In this document: positions 36,501-45,114 of the stretch, one piece after another
Layout of the letters: each line of letters starts with the position of its first letter
Position numbering within the stretch: the stretch's first letter is position 1
Source of the DNA: Cafeteria roenbergensis
Lineage: Eukaryota; Sar; Bigyra; Bicosoecida; Cafeteriaceae
DNA: 64,000 nucleotides
NCBI GenBank assembly: GCA_008330645.1
Contig: VLTN01000001.1
Coordinates: 930,001 to 994,000 of the forward strand
Direction: 5' to 3'
Position numbers and translations under genes: made by a program
The notes under the pieces: model-generated
Seen by the model: only the letters and a program-made list of their open reading frames with translations
Told to the model about the DNA's origin: nothing
Database searches by the model: none

Positions 36501-39415
36501 GCTCGCCCTTGCATTGCGCGGCGGCCAAGGGTGACTTGGACCTGCTCGCCCTCCTGGTCAGATTCGTGCGCGATGCGGAACTGGAGGTGGTGAACATGCA
36601 GGGGCTGACCCCCTTGGCGTTGGCTTGCCGGAAAGGACAGCCCGGTGCTGTCCGGATGCTTCTAGCCGCGGGAGCAGACGCGCTGACAGAGTCGCCGCGC
36701 GGCATCACACCTCTTGCATGCGCCGTCGAGGGGTCCGACGTGGACTGCGCAAGGCTCTTGCTGGAGGCTGGGGCCAGTCCGCTGACTCCCAATTCGCGGG
36801 GCTTGAGCGCAGCGGGGTTGGCGGAGCGGCTTGGGCGCGGCGGCCTGGTCCAAGCCTTCAACGTTCACTCACGGGTGCGTGTCAACCTTGCAGCGATGCA
36901 CCGCGCGGTGCTGCGGCGCGATGCGCTTGGCCTCGGGCTTCTGCTCGGGGACCTGCGCAGCCGACGGCGGGCCCGCGAGGTGCAAGAAGCGCCCCAGGCA
37001 ACTGCAGTGGAGGGCCCCGCGGAGAATGTGCCCTCCGTGCCGCCAGCAGCAGTGCTGAAACGGGAAGAAGGAGGCCAGTCTCGATTCGTTCCGGTTTGGC
37101 GCCTGGAGCGCGAAGCAGAGGCTGCCCGTGACGGCTTGGAGACTGCCACCCGAGATGCGTGCAGAAGTATCGCGGCGCTGGCGGTGTTTCACCAGACGTC
37201 TCGTGCCAGCGGCGTCACAGCCGAGCGCGCAGAGGCCTGCTCTCGCCCCGCTGCGGGCTCACGGGCAAGCAGCATGGCGCATCTCCACTTGGCTCAGCCG
37301 ATTGGCGGGGAGCGAGTCCACTCTCGGCTCCGAGACGAGCGGAACATGCGCGTGCTGGAGCAGGCCGTGGCGGAGCGGACTCGGCTCCGAATGAAGGCCT
37401 CGAGATGCCTGGAGACTGCGGAGCAACGCGAGTTTGGAGCAAGGATTCTTCGCGAAAGGACTCCGTTGCGACACACGTTGTTGAGCTTCGCGTCAGCTTG
37501 TGGGGCCATGGATTGCATGCGTTTGCTCTTGCAAATGGGGGCTTCGCCAGAGTTCGACGAGAGGGTGTGGCACGCTGCTGCATCCGTGATCCAGACTGCG
37601 TGGCGAGCAACCTCCGCGGCAAGGCTTGCGGCAGAGGCGTGGATGCCGCCACCGCGCGCGCGAGTCGTACGGTTTCGTGCGCTGTTTGCGGGGAAGCAAG
37701 CTCTTCGAATCGCCAGCTTGCAGCTCCGCAGAGAGCTTCGGGAGGCCAGGCTGCCGCTTCACGAGGCGGCATTTGCTGGACGCCCTGCAGCAGTGCAGCT
37801 TCTCCTCGAAGCAGGAGCTCAGCCGTGGCGCCGCTGCCAAGCGCTCCCCGAGCCCCCGCCCCCCATGGCGATGCCTCGCCAACTCGTGATGCCAGCGCCC
37901 GCCGCAGGCAGCGGCGGGCAGACACGACAGGCCGAGGACGTGCTGGTGCGAGTTCCGCGCCTGCGCTCGGACGGACGCATCAGACCAGAGGACGACGTCC
38001 ACGGCTGGAGGGACAAAGTGGTTGTGCCACAGCTTGACTTTGGCTCGCTGTCGCTCTCTTCGTTTGAGAGCTCGCCCTGGGCTAGCTGTCACGACGCAAG
38101 CGACTCTCGAAGCAGTGCGCTGCCGTCGCACCAGGCGCACGAGGAGGCAGCTGTCGCTGCGTCGGCGCCAAGCGGGACGGGGCTCGTGACAAAAGCCATG
38201 CAGGATGGGAAGGTCGGGTGCGTCACGCTGCCAAGAGCAATGTTCATTGCAGAAACAGCCGCGCTGGGGTACGCCAGGCTTGGGCATCGAACGTTCGTGT
38301 ACGGGGACGGCTGGGACAGGCTGGACGGACACATGGCAGCAATCGGGAAGGCCCTCGAGGCTTTACGGCACCACACTCTGTCGCGACGGCGAGCAGCCGA
38401 AGCCTGCCGGCTGGCGAGGAACCGACGCGAGCGGGTCGCAGAGCTTCGTCGGCTGCGCGCGGTCTTCTCGGTTGCAATCGATACCAGCGACGCCGACAGC
38501 GTCCTGGCTTGCTTGAAACAGGGGCTCCCGGCGGAAACGACGGACGCCGACTCCGGGCACAATGCTCTCACCATGGCTGCTGCGCAGGGCTGCTCCGTGG
38601 TCTCGCCAGCGTCAAACACACGCCGGCTGCTCGTTGACGTCATCTTGGAAGAGTTCGCGACAGATCCGCTTGGCCTCCTGAATCACCAGGCACCCAACGG
38701 CTTGACCCCGTTAATGGCAGCAGCAGCCAGAGGGCAAGACTCCGCGCTGGTTGCTCTGCTGAGGCGGCGGCCAGGCTTGAACGCTGTCGCGTCGTGCCGA
38801 CCCCCTCGGGAAGGTGTTGATCAGCTTGACCGGGCCGCTCCGGGGTGGGGCCTTCCCTGGCGCTTGGTGACGGGGGCGACGGCTCTTCACGCCGCCGCTC
38901 GCTTCGGTAGCTCTGGGTGCGTGCGCCTTCTCCAAATCGCTGGTGCAAACTCGGCTGCTCGCACCGACGCTGGGGACACGCCAGCAGATCTGGCGCGGCG
39001 ACACGGTCATTCTGCAACTGCAGAGGTGCTGCGGGCTGCAGAGACCGGAACCGCCGTGAATGAGACCTCAAGGCTGCTCGCCCATGGGCCGGCAGCCGTG
39101 TCTCCGTGCGAATGGGGATGCGGAGCTCGGTTCACCGCCGCTGAGGCCTCGCACCACGACAGGGAATGCCCCCGGCGCATAGTTCCGTGCCCTCTTGGTT
39201 GCGAGGAGGCTGGAATCTTCGCATGCGAAGTGGTGGAGCATTGCAAGACCGCCTGCCCCCGGAGGCGTGCTCGTTGTCCATTTGGCTGCCCCGAGGTTAT
39301 CCCAGGCAGTCAATTCGAGTCGCACTTGCTGCAGTGCCCCAGGCGCCGCGGCGCGAAGCACGTCCCCAGCACAGGCGGATCCTCTCGCCCACGTGCGCTT
39401 GAAGGGTTGGGGTAA
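33572..39415 (+). CDS. ankyrin-repeat / TRAF-type zinc-finger protein with IQ-like motif
   Basis: 1947 residues in one exon; the ATG at 33572 is the first in frame. Ankyrin repeats occur in several blocks: about residues 265-350 (LPLVTACASGHLVVCRLL), 970-1100 (GLTPLALACRKGQPGAVRML; ITPLACAVEGSDVDCARLL), one near 1320 and one near 1395, and 1640-1825 (GLTPLMAAAARGQDSALVAL; ATALHAAARFGSSGCVRLL). At about 660-960 lie ten Cys/His modules of the CPxGCG...H...C form, as in TRAF-type zinc fingers, and three more close the protein (about 1845-1925). A CxxC...H...C finger precedes the first block (near residue 435). VIQTAWRATSAARL near residue 1335 resembles an IQ motif. The protein is probably a cytosolic scaffold; the partner is unknown. 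I see no RING, MATH, kinase or membrane segment. Confidence 0.85.
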   Translation: MAEPPAPDRAVPVQGPHHRVLIPPDLCLEETIDALQASLSEARVANSPEQVPLRRLVPKAGGHWRRCLGAGELLRAVASRDEVVLRCVLGGSADSPRLPVPPAPIFELLRTDDRGRCALDWARLMGWSEAVGLLTEAMQKALAACQEQAAEEQGLLRAAELVRANLQLSSALQAACGNSLDDEWAEATLATLERAARSGVSAAELAEAQQRLRRAGPEAAASALRRCATGRPLTPDPSAEETDGDIGVSSQHFVHASNRWVGQSPLDRAAACGRADVAEALLLAGAIASEPGQDGRLPLVTACASGHLVVCRLLVKHGANPFQADPASGQTPLMHATKAGREDVTQWLLGLARDSALQPSRGIAHRIPHPFARPTHWGEAVLEALDTADDGGLTCLDFATREAHGSRCAELVRRHHSQAARAVEAWRRRQHGSRWHTCPRCGDRVLNQDAKRHAEQLCVLRPHATPRRRPAGVEGMLPPLASLVQPHQLHAVVSRLRPEAYHRPVAAVSAGDGAGATGAGREASVADAGTSGPPTVRLPGSYGALAKTLAARAATLNSGVESQSQQPPQAVPAKPRSLRLFASLEPSGPDFFVSPDSSAMASRRQGALRGASAPLSHVRSEAMPEASSCPRSIQQENAIRADDASPAKRGGTSASEFAIDCPLGCGHALPNPEAADFHASRRCDLRLISCSLGCGQFIQARDVILHESHECPERSLRCSCGAMVRLKLRPLHLAEKCPRRSVLCPDHCGVRIEARHLESHRAESCQQALVDCPLGCGNRVPRRSIDSHVESTCPRRNVACPFGCGQAAEASLIGVHARLCPKRHVRCRFGCGETDIAACEMQEHEALCECRPVHCPRGCGFTAVPVFPRSATEIMETHIQESCPRRLVPCSRGCGQSIAAASMEVHEQTECAMRIQPCPRGCGASVHASALRFHSAVCDFRALDCEFQCASCQRRLRSWLLGPYGNARMQLCPLHGSSPLHCAAAKGDLDLLALLVRFVRDAELEVVNMQGLTPLALACRKGQPGAVRMLLAAGADALTESPRGITPLACAVEGSDVDCARLLLEAGASPLTPNSRGLSAAGLAERLGRGGLVQAFNVHSRVRVNLAAMHRAVLRRDALGLGLLLGDLRSRRRAREVQEAPQATAVEGPAENVPSVPPAAVLKREEGGQSRFVPVWRLEREAEAARDGLETATRDACRSIAALAVFHQTSRASGVTAERAEACSRPAAGSRASSMAHLHLAQPIGGERVHSRLRDERNMRVLEQAVAERTRLRMKASRCLETAEQREFGARILRERTPLRHTLLSFASACGAMDCMRLLLQMGASPEFDERVWHAAASVIQTAWRATSAARLAAEAWMPPPRARVVRFRALFAGKQALRIASLQLRRELREARLPLHEAAFAGRPAAVQLLLEAGAQPWRRCQALPEPPPPMAMPRQLVMPAPAAGSGGQTRQAEDVLVRVPRLRSDGRIRPEDDVHGWRDKVVVPQLDFGSLSLSSFESSPWASCHDASDSRSSALPSHQAHEEAAVAASAPSGTGLVTKAMQDGKVGCVTLPRAMFIAETAALGYARLGHRTFVYGDGWDRLDGHMAAIGKALEALRHHTLSRRRAAEACRLARNRRERVAELRRLRAVFSVAIDTSDADSVLACLKQGLPAETTDADSGHNALTMAAAQGCSVVSPASNTRRLLVDVILEEFATDPLGLLNHQAPNGLTPLMAAAARGQDSALVALLRRRPGLNAVASCRPPREGVDQLDRAAPGWGLPWRLVTGATALHAAARFGSSGCVRLLQIAGANSAARTDAGDTPADLARRHGHSATAEVLRAAETGTAVNETSRLLAHGPAAVSPCEWGCGARFTAAEASHHDRECPRRIVPCPLGCEEAGIFACEVVEHCKTACPRRRARCPFGCPEVIPGSQFESHLLQCPRRRGAKHVPSTGGSSRPRALEGLG

Positions 39416-39602
39416 AGCTTCCAAGCCGCGCGTTGCAATGCGGCCGAGTGTGCCGGAGTGCAATGATTGGGACTGCCGCTAGGCCGGCCGCAGCGCTCTC
39501 GTGTTGTCGACCCAACGCGCAGGCAGCACACATGAACGCACCCGCATGCCGACGTGCCGAGAGCGTCCCCACAACCAGCGGAGTCTGTTGCTGCGGTCGA
39601 GC

Positions 39603-40934
39603 TCAGGGGGCGTCCCCAAAGTACGTCAGCAACCGCGCAGGAGAGGCATCGTCCCCACACAGAACCGCCAGAGCAAGGCGCTCAGGGTTCCAGGAGAGCG
39701 CAACGCACCGCGCGACAGTCTCGGAGAGCTCCCTCACGGTGACCCCGTCTGCAACCCGCACAATTCGAACGGCCTGGTCGCGCGCCGCCAGAGCCAAGAA
39801 CCGGCCGTCGTGGCTGAATTCTGCCGCCGTCACGGCCCCAGTGCCCGCATCCACGGTCCGGACGCATGCCTCCGTCTCGGCGTCCATCACAGCCACGCAC
39901 GAGTCCACGCCGCCGACTGCTAGTGCTCGATGGCTGAGGGAGTCGGCCAGCACCCGCGCTGCGCCCGCAAGCACTCGCGTCTCGCTCACAAGCTTCAGGC
40001 CGCAGCCAGCCGTGCCGAGCCGGACGGGCACGGCCTGCTTTCCCGAGAAGGCTGGGTCACTTGCGTCGTCGGCAAGGGCGAATCGGCAAAGGGACCCGCC
40101 CCCACCTCCAGTGGTGGCGCTGGCAATGACAAGTTCGCCCGATGGGGTCCAGAGCTGGGCGTTCATCTCGTTGGGCATCTGCGTACAGCTGACCACACGA
40201 CGGCTCACGGCGTCGTAGACGGACACCACGTTGTCAAGCGTCCCTGCGCTGAAGTACCTGCCGTCGACGCTCGTCGCAAGGTAGATGACCCGCGGGCGAG
40301 TCCCGAAGTTGCCCGCGCTGCGACCCGCAGTCAGGTCCCACACCTGGACCGTGGAATCCGTTCCGGCCGTGAAGCACGTGCACGACGCCTTGGTCTGCGC
40401 CCATGCCACAGCTCGGACGGGGGCAGAGTGTCCGGTCAGGCTCCGCCAGCGAACCAGCGCCTGCGGACGACGGGTTTCCTCGAGCGAGGTGGAGGCGGGG
40501 AAAGAGAGAAGGCGACCACTTCAAATGACCTGGGCGCGCACACTGCCAACTGCTAACCCTGGCGGGCGCGCTGGTCACTGACGACCCGCCTTGCAAGCGC
40601 TCCAACATTCCGGCCGGCGCGAAGCCTCGCCTCGGGCGGCTCTCACCCCATTCTGCTGAAGCTTGAACACTCGCACGTTGTTGTCCTCGCCAGCAACTGC
40701 CAGCATCGTTCCATCGGGCGACCACTTGGCCATGCGCGGGCCGCGGAACGTCGGGTCCTCGCCGCGCACGGGCGCGGCCGAGGCGAAGGCAGCGTCTTCT
40801 TTGCTCGTCGCACCCCCTTGTGCACCTGCAGGCCAGGCAGCAGGCTCCCACCTGTAGCCATACTCCGCTCCAGGCGTGATGGAGGTGACTGCGAGGGGCA
40901 GCGCCGATGCGGCAGCCGAGCTCGACGATGCCAT
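39603..40934 (-). CDS. THOC3: THO complex subunit 3 (THOC3/Tex1)-like WD40 protein
   Basis: Two exons, 40647-40934 and 39603-40460, join in phase 0 (donor GTGAGA, acceptor CCGCAG) to give 381 residues; THOC3 is about 350. A WD40 propeller is evident: AKWSPDGTMLAVAGEDNNVR, GHSAPVRAVAW, GTDSTVQVWDL, then FSHDGRFLALAARD. The blade order, the NE-x-LW segment (PNEMNAQLW) and the ending (LSWNPERLALAVLCGDD) match THOC3/Tex1 better than other WD40 families I considered (WRAP53, SEC12). THO links transcription to mRNA export in the nucleus. The in-frame TGA upstream of 40460 shows the intron is needed. The N-terminal 40 residues are not conserved. The gene is divergent from POP5, 251 bases away. Confidence 0.7.
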
Positions 40935-41185
40935 TGCGGGGCAACCGTGCCGTCTCAGTGGTGCCGAAGGGCGGCTGGAATGCCTGGGCAGGGGGCGAGG
41001 GCACAGACACCCGGACGATGGTGGGGCTGGCGGGTGGGCGGAAGCCTCCCCCGGATGTGCGGCCATGCCGGGGCAGGCGCGAGGCAGATCGCTGCAGCTT
41101 GGGCACCTCCTCTGCCGGCAGGCGCCCTCGCCAGCCCCGGCTGCCGCCCACGCGCGAGGCACCTCGAGGCCCGTGGCCGCAGGGC

Positions 41186-42348
41186 ATGGCGTACTCCCGC
41201 CAGAAGCACCGCTTTTTCGTGTGCCAGTATCACGTGTCTGAGGATGGCGAGGCACCGCCGCTGGACTTCTTCCAGCCAGCCGACTTTGTTGCCGCGCTCA
41301 AGGTGAGCACAAGCGGAAAGCGCCGAAACCAGAGCCACAGGAAGCGCCCAAGGCGCACTTTCAGGTGCGGGCCTGTGTGGCTGCCGGCGGCAAGGCAAGC
41401 GGGCACTGAGAGGGCGCGCGTGAGAGGTGGACCTTGGCCGCCCGCAGGACTCGCTGGATGCCGACTTTGGCCTCATCGCGTCGGGAATTGCCATGGCTGG
41501 GCTGCGCGGTGAGAGCTGCGCGGAGCAGCGCGATGCCATGGCTCTTCCCGCGCCGCGTGGCCTTGCAACTGCTGGCTTCGCCCAGGCCTGCCGCCCAGGG
41601 ACCTTCCCTCTGCCCGCTGTCGTTGTGCGCAGTGTTGCACCTGTGCCCGGTGACGCAGCTGCTCGTGCTTCGGGCCAGCAGGGACGCAGCACCGACTGTG
41701 TGGGGCGCCCTGTCGCTTGTGCGCACTGTGAAGCGCGTGCGTGTCGGCGTGCGAGTGCTGCAGCTCCTGGGCTCCACTCGGACGCTGCGCGCCGACGCCC
41801 TCTCGTGGTGGGCCAAGGCCACGCGGCTGCTCCCCCAGACAGCCGAGGCTGCCGCTGCCGCGAAGCTTGCCACGGCGGCCGCGGGCGCTGCGCTGTCCAC
41901 AGACGCGCTGCCAGCCCCGTCGCGGGCCAGGAGGGCGGAGCTACGCCGCAGAACTCCCGAGGGGGCAGACGGGCGAGTTGCTGTGGCCCCTATGCGTAGT
42001 AGCGGCCCTGCACCGCGGCCAGGGGCGTCCTCGTCGTCGACGGCAGCGGCGGCGGCAGCTGCGGTGGGCGGGGCGGACTCTGCACTTGGCGACGCCGGCT
42101 TGCGCGCCACAGAAACCAGCGCGCGGTCCAAGCACACGAGCGGGAGCAGCAGGAGGCGACGGCGGCGCGACGCGAGGCGGCGGCATGAGGCAGGGGCAGC
42201 CGCTCGCCGCGGCGTGGGGACCAGTCACAGCGCGATCGCTCGAGAAGTCGTTGCCGCGCTCAGCGCGCGGCCCGACCCGGCACTGGCTGCTGCCTGGTCG
42301 GCAGCACCTGCGCAGCTTGCAGACGAAGACGCGGGTGTCGACGAATAG
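41186..42348 (+). CDS. POP5: RNase P/MRP subunit POP5-like protein with long C-terminal extension
   Basis: Three exons (41186-41302, 41448-41508, 41633-42348) join in phases 0 and 1 to give 297 residues. The first 120 follow POP5 throughout: MAYSRQKHRFFVCQYHV at the start (POP5 begins with a KHRYLL-type strand), then DSLDADFGLIASGIAMAGLR across exon 2, then TQLLVLRASRDAAPTVWGAL and a strand with TRTLRADALSWW in place of the GTIRTCQKFL segment. POP5 is a protein subunit of nuclear RNase P (tRNA 5' processing) and RNase MRP (rRNA processing). Human POP5 is 163 residues; here about 160 extra Ala/Arg/Ser-rich residues with a strongly basic run near the end follow. The tail could be genuine or could hide a further intron. 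Confidence 0.78.
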
Positions 42349-42661
42349 CCGCATTCTTTGGCCAACGCGAGGACTCAGCCGTGTTGGGTGACGTGGACAA
42401 CGGCGCTCATTGCGCTGACGCGGCCGAGCCGCGCGGCGTCCAACTGCCCAAGGCGCCCATTATTGGCAAGCCCCGGCCCGGCGCGCGCTCACACAGCCCA
42501 GGCTCTCACCAGTTGCGCCTTCGCACGCGAATGCAGCGTTCCTGCTGCGCGCGAGAGGCAGCTCTGCTCGTCGAGACCGGAGTGCGTGCGCGCTGCCCCT
42601 CGACCGCCCGGCCGGCTGCTCGGGAGGCACTCCACCCTTGCCGCACACGAGTGCCGAAACA
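42349..42661. other. intergenic spacer between POP5-like and USP genes
   Basis: 313 bases between two plus-strand genes; it should hold the POP5-like 3' UTR and the USP promoter. I see no TATA-like or polyadenylation motif and no coding evidence. Confidence 0.45.
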
Positions 42662-44874
42662 ATGGCCGCCGCTGCATCTTCCGCCCCGACCAAGTCCTTG
42701 GACAGCGTTATTCCGGACGCAGCCAGCTGGATGTCCGACGAGGAGCGCGATCTTGCCAACGTGCTCCTCAGCGCAAACCAGGAGCACCTGTTCGCCAAGT
42801 GGGCAGCGGGGGAGGACACGGACAAGAAGCACGCCTTCTTTGAGCAGGTGAGCCGCCACGGGGACCGCGGCGGGCGGCTCGGCACGCGTTGCTGTCGCGC
42901 CGAGATGCGGCAGCCGTCGGCACACTGTTCCGCGCTGCTCGTGGTGCCAAGCTCCGGCATCGCGCGACCGATCTGGTTCCATCCCCGAATGCGCTGCGCA
43001 ATCCTGCTGCTCCCTCCCCGCCTTGCAGATCGCAATGCTCGAAAAGGGCTACCCGGGAGGCATCGCCGCGTACGTTGCGAAGGCCATCGAGCTTCTGGAA
43101 GCCAGCGCCAAGGGCGTCAACCCTTTCGACGGCTTCAAGCCCGAGGTGAGCCGGCAGCTGCCATCCCAGAGTGTGGCCGTGCACGCGCCTTTGTCGTCCT
43201 TTGCCCTTGCTTGCTTCTCCGCGGTCTGCGGCTGCCGCCAGTGCGCGTGCACCAGCCTCGCTCGCGCGACGCGACAACGTCCAGCCACGCTCGCGCCTTG
43301 CCACGCCTGCCGTGCAGGTTCCGACCGGTGTGAAGCTTGACGTCGGAGATGCGGAGTTCGACAAGTTCGAGGCCGCGGGCCTGGACAAGTTCCACAAGTC
43401 GGCGTTCGTGCTGGTGGCCGGGGGCCTCGGCGAGCGCCTCGGCTACGGCGGCATCAAGGTGTCTCTGCCCACAGAGACAACCACGGGGCGCTGCTACCTG
43501 CAGCTGTACGTCGAGCAGATTCTGGCGCGCCAGCGCGCGGCCAACGCCAAGCACGGCACCAGCGAGGTGGTGCCGCTCGCCATCATGACCAGCGGCGACA
43601 CCCACGACGCAACCGAGAAGCTCCTCGCCGACAACGCCAACTTTGGTGCTGCGGACGGCCAGATCACGCTGATGAGGCAGGAGAAGGTGGCCGCCATCTT
43701 TGACAACGACGGACACATCGCGCCCGAGGACGACGACGCCTTCAGCGTGCAGACCAAGCCGCACGGCCACGGCGACGTGCACGCGATGCTGCTGACCACC
43801 GGCCTGGCCCGCAAGTGGGCGGACGAGGGCCGCTCGCACATCGTCTTCTTCCAGGACACCAACTCCCTGTGCTTCACCGTGTCCGTGGCCGCAATGGGCG
43901 TGTCCATCCTCGAAGGGTACACCTTCAACAGCATCGCGGTTCCCCGCACGGCCAAGGAGGCCGTTGGGGCCATCACTCGCCTCGTTCGCGAGGACGGCTC
44001 CGCGCTGACCATCAACGTCGAGTACAACCAGCTTGAGCCGATGCTCAAGGCGTCCGGATTCCCCGACGGCGATGTCAACGACGACACCGGCTTCTCCCCC
44101 TTCCCCGGAAACATCAACCAGCTCGTCGTGGACGTGGCACGCTACGCAGAGGTCCTCGAGGCGAGCAACGGCCTGGTCCCCGAGTTCGTGAACCCCAAGT
44201 ACAAGGACGCCGCCAAGACCACGTTCAAGAAGCCCACCCGTCTCGAGTGCATGATGCAGGACTTCCCGCGGAACCTGGGCGCTGACGACGTCGTCGGCTT
44301 CACGCAGTTCCCGGACTGGACCTACTCTCCTGTGAAGAACGCCATGGCCGACGCCAAGCCCAAGATGGACGAGGGAATGCAGGGCCGCTCTGCGGCCGAG
44401 GGCGAAATGGAGATGTACGAGTCGGCCGCGCGCCAGATGCGCGCTCTGGGGTGCGCCGTTGCCAAGCCCGTGCCCGTTAGCCTCGCCACCGAGGTCGGAG
44501 AGCTCAAGCTCGCCGTTGGCCCGCAAATTGTGCTGGCGCCCAGCTTTGCGGTCAGCGCTGCCGACCTTCGCGCCCGGTTCCCGTCGCCGGCTTCGGTCAC
44601 TGTCTCGGCTCGCTCGACCCTGGTTGTCGAGGGCGACGTTGTCGTCAAGTCGCTCAACCTGGACGGCGCGCTGACGGTCAAGGCCGCTCCCGGCGCGCGT
44701 GTCGTCATCGACGGCCTCACCGTCTCCAACGCCGGCCAAACGTTCAAGCCCATCCCCGCCGAGGAGGTGGAGGCGGTCCCGGAGTCCATCCGCATCCGCG
44801 GCTTCGTCGTCGAGAGAGCCGAGATGCGCGAGGCCGTCTTTGTCGACGCCTGCGAGCACGTCCTCTCAGAGTAG
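42662..44874 (+). CDS. USP: UDP-sugar pyrophosphorylase
   Basis: Converts a broad set of sugar-1-phosphates (glucose, galactose, glucuronic acid, xylose, arabinose types) plus UTP to UDP-sugars and pyrophosphate, the last step of sugar salvage. Three exons, 42662-42847, 43029-43145 and 43318-44874, join in phase 0 with GTGAGC donors to give 619 residues, matching plant USP (about 614). The nucleotide-binding signature AGGLGERLGYGGIKVSLPTE is complete, followed by FFQDTNSLCF, TINVEYNQLEPML and the FTQFPDWTYSPVKNA segment. The C-terminal part forms the usual beta-helix-like domain. No targeting peptide is seen, so it is probably cytosolic. Neighbouring FKP acts in the same kind of salvage step. 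The bottom strand carries a long open frame here that is a composition shadow. Confidence 0.95.
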
Positions 44875-45114
44875 GGTCCGATCCGCCGCGTGGTGGCCGG
44901 GTGTCAGGGCCCTCCTCCCCCCCTCCCCCCCTTTCCCCGGGTCTCGCTGCCTCTGTTTTGTGTGAATGGTCGGGCTGCCTCGCTGTCTCGCTTGCCCGCA
45001 GCCCGAGCCCGCCCCTTGCCCGCGGTTTGTGCCCCTGTCCACGCACGACCGCTGTGGGCGGGCGCACACACATGTCGCCTGTTTGAGGAGGCCGCGCAGC
45101 GTGCTCCCGACTCC

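Noticed and set aside
40575-41255. Minus-strand frame extending the THOC3-like N-terminus upstream of 40934
   Set aside because: The extra sequence is Pro/Arg/Ser-rich, overlaps the POP5 exon on the other strand, and an ATG at 40934 directly precedes the plausible coding segment.
43135-44859. Long open frame (574 codons) antisense to USP
   Set aside because: It is the shadow expected when a GC-rich gene with strong third-position bias is read on the other strand; the plus strand encodes a full, conserved USP.
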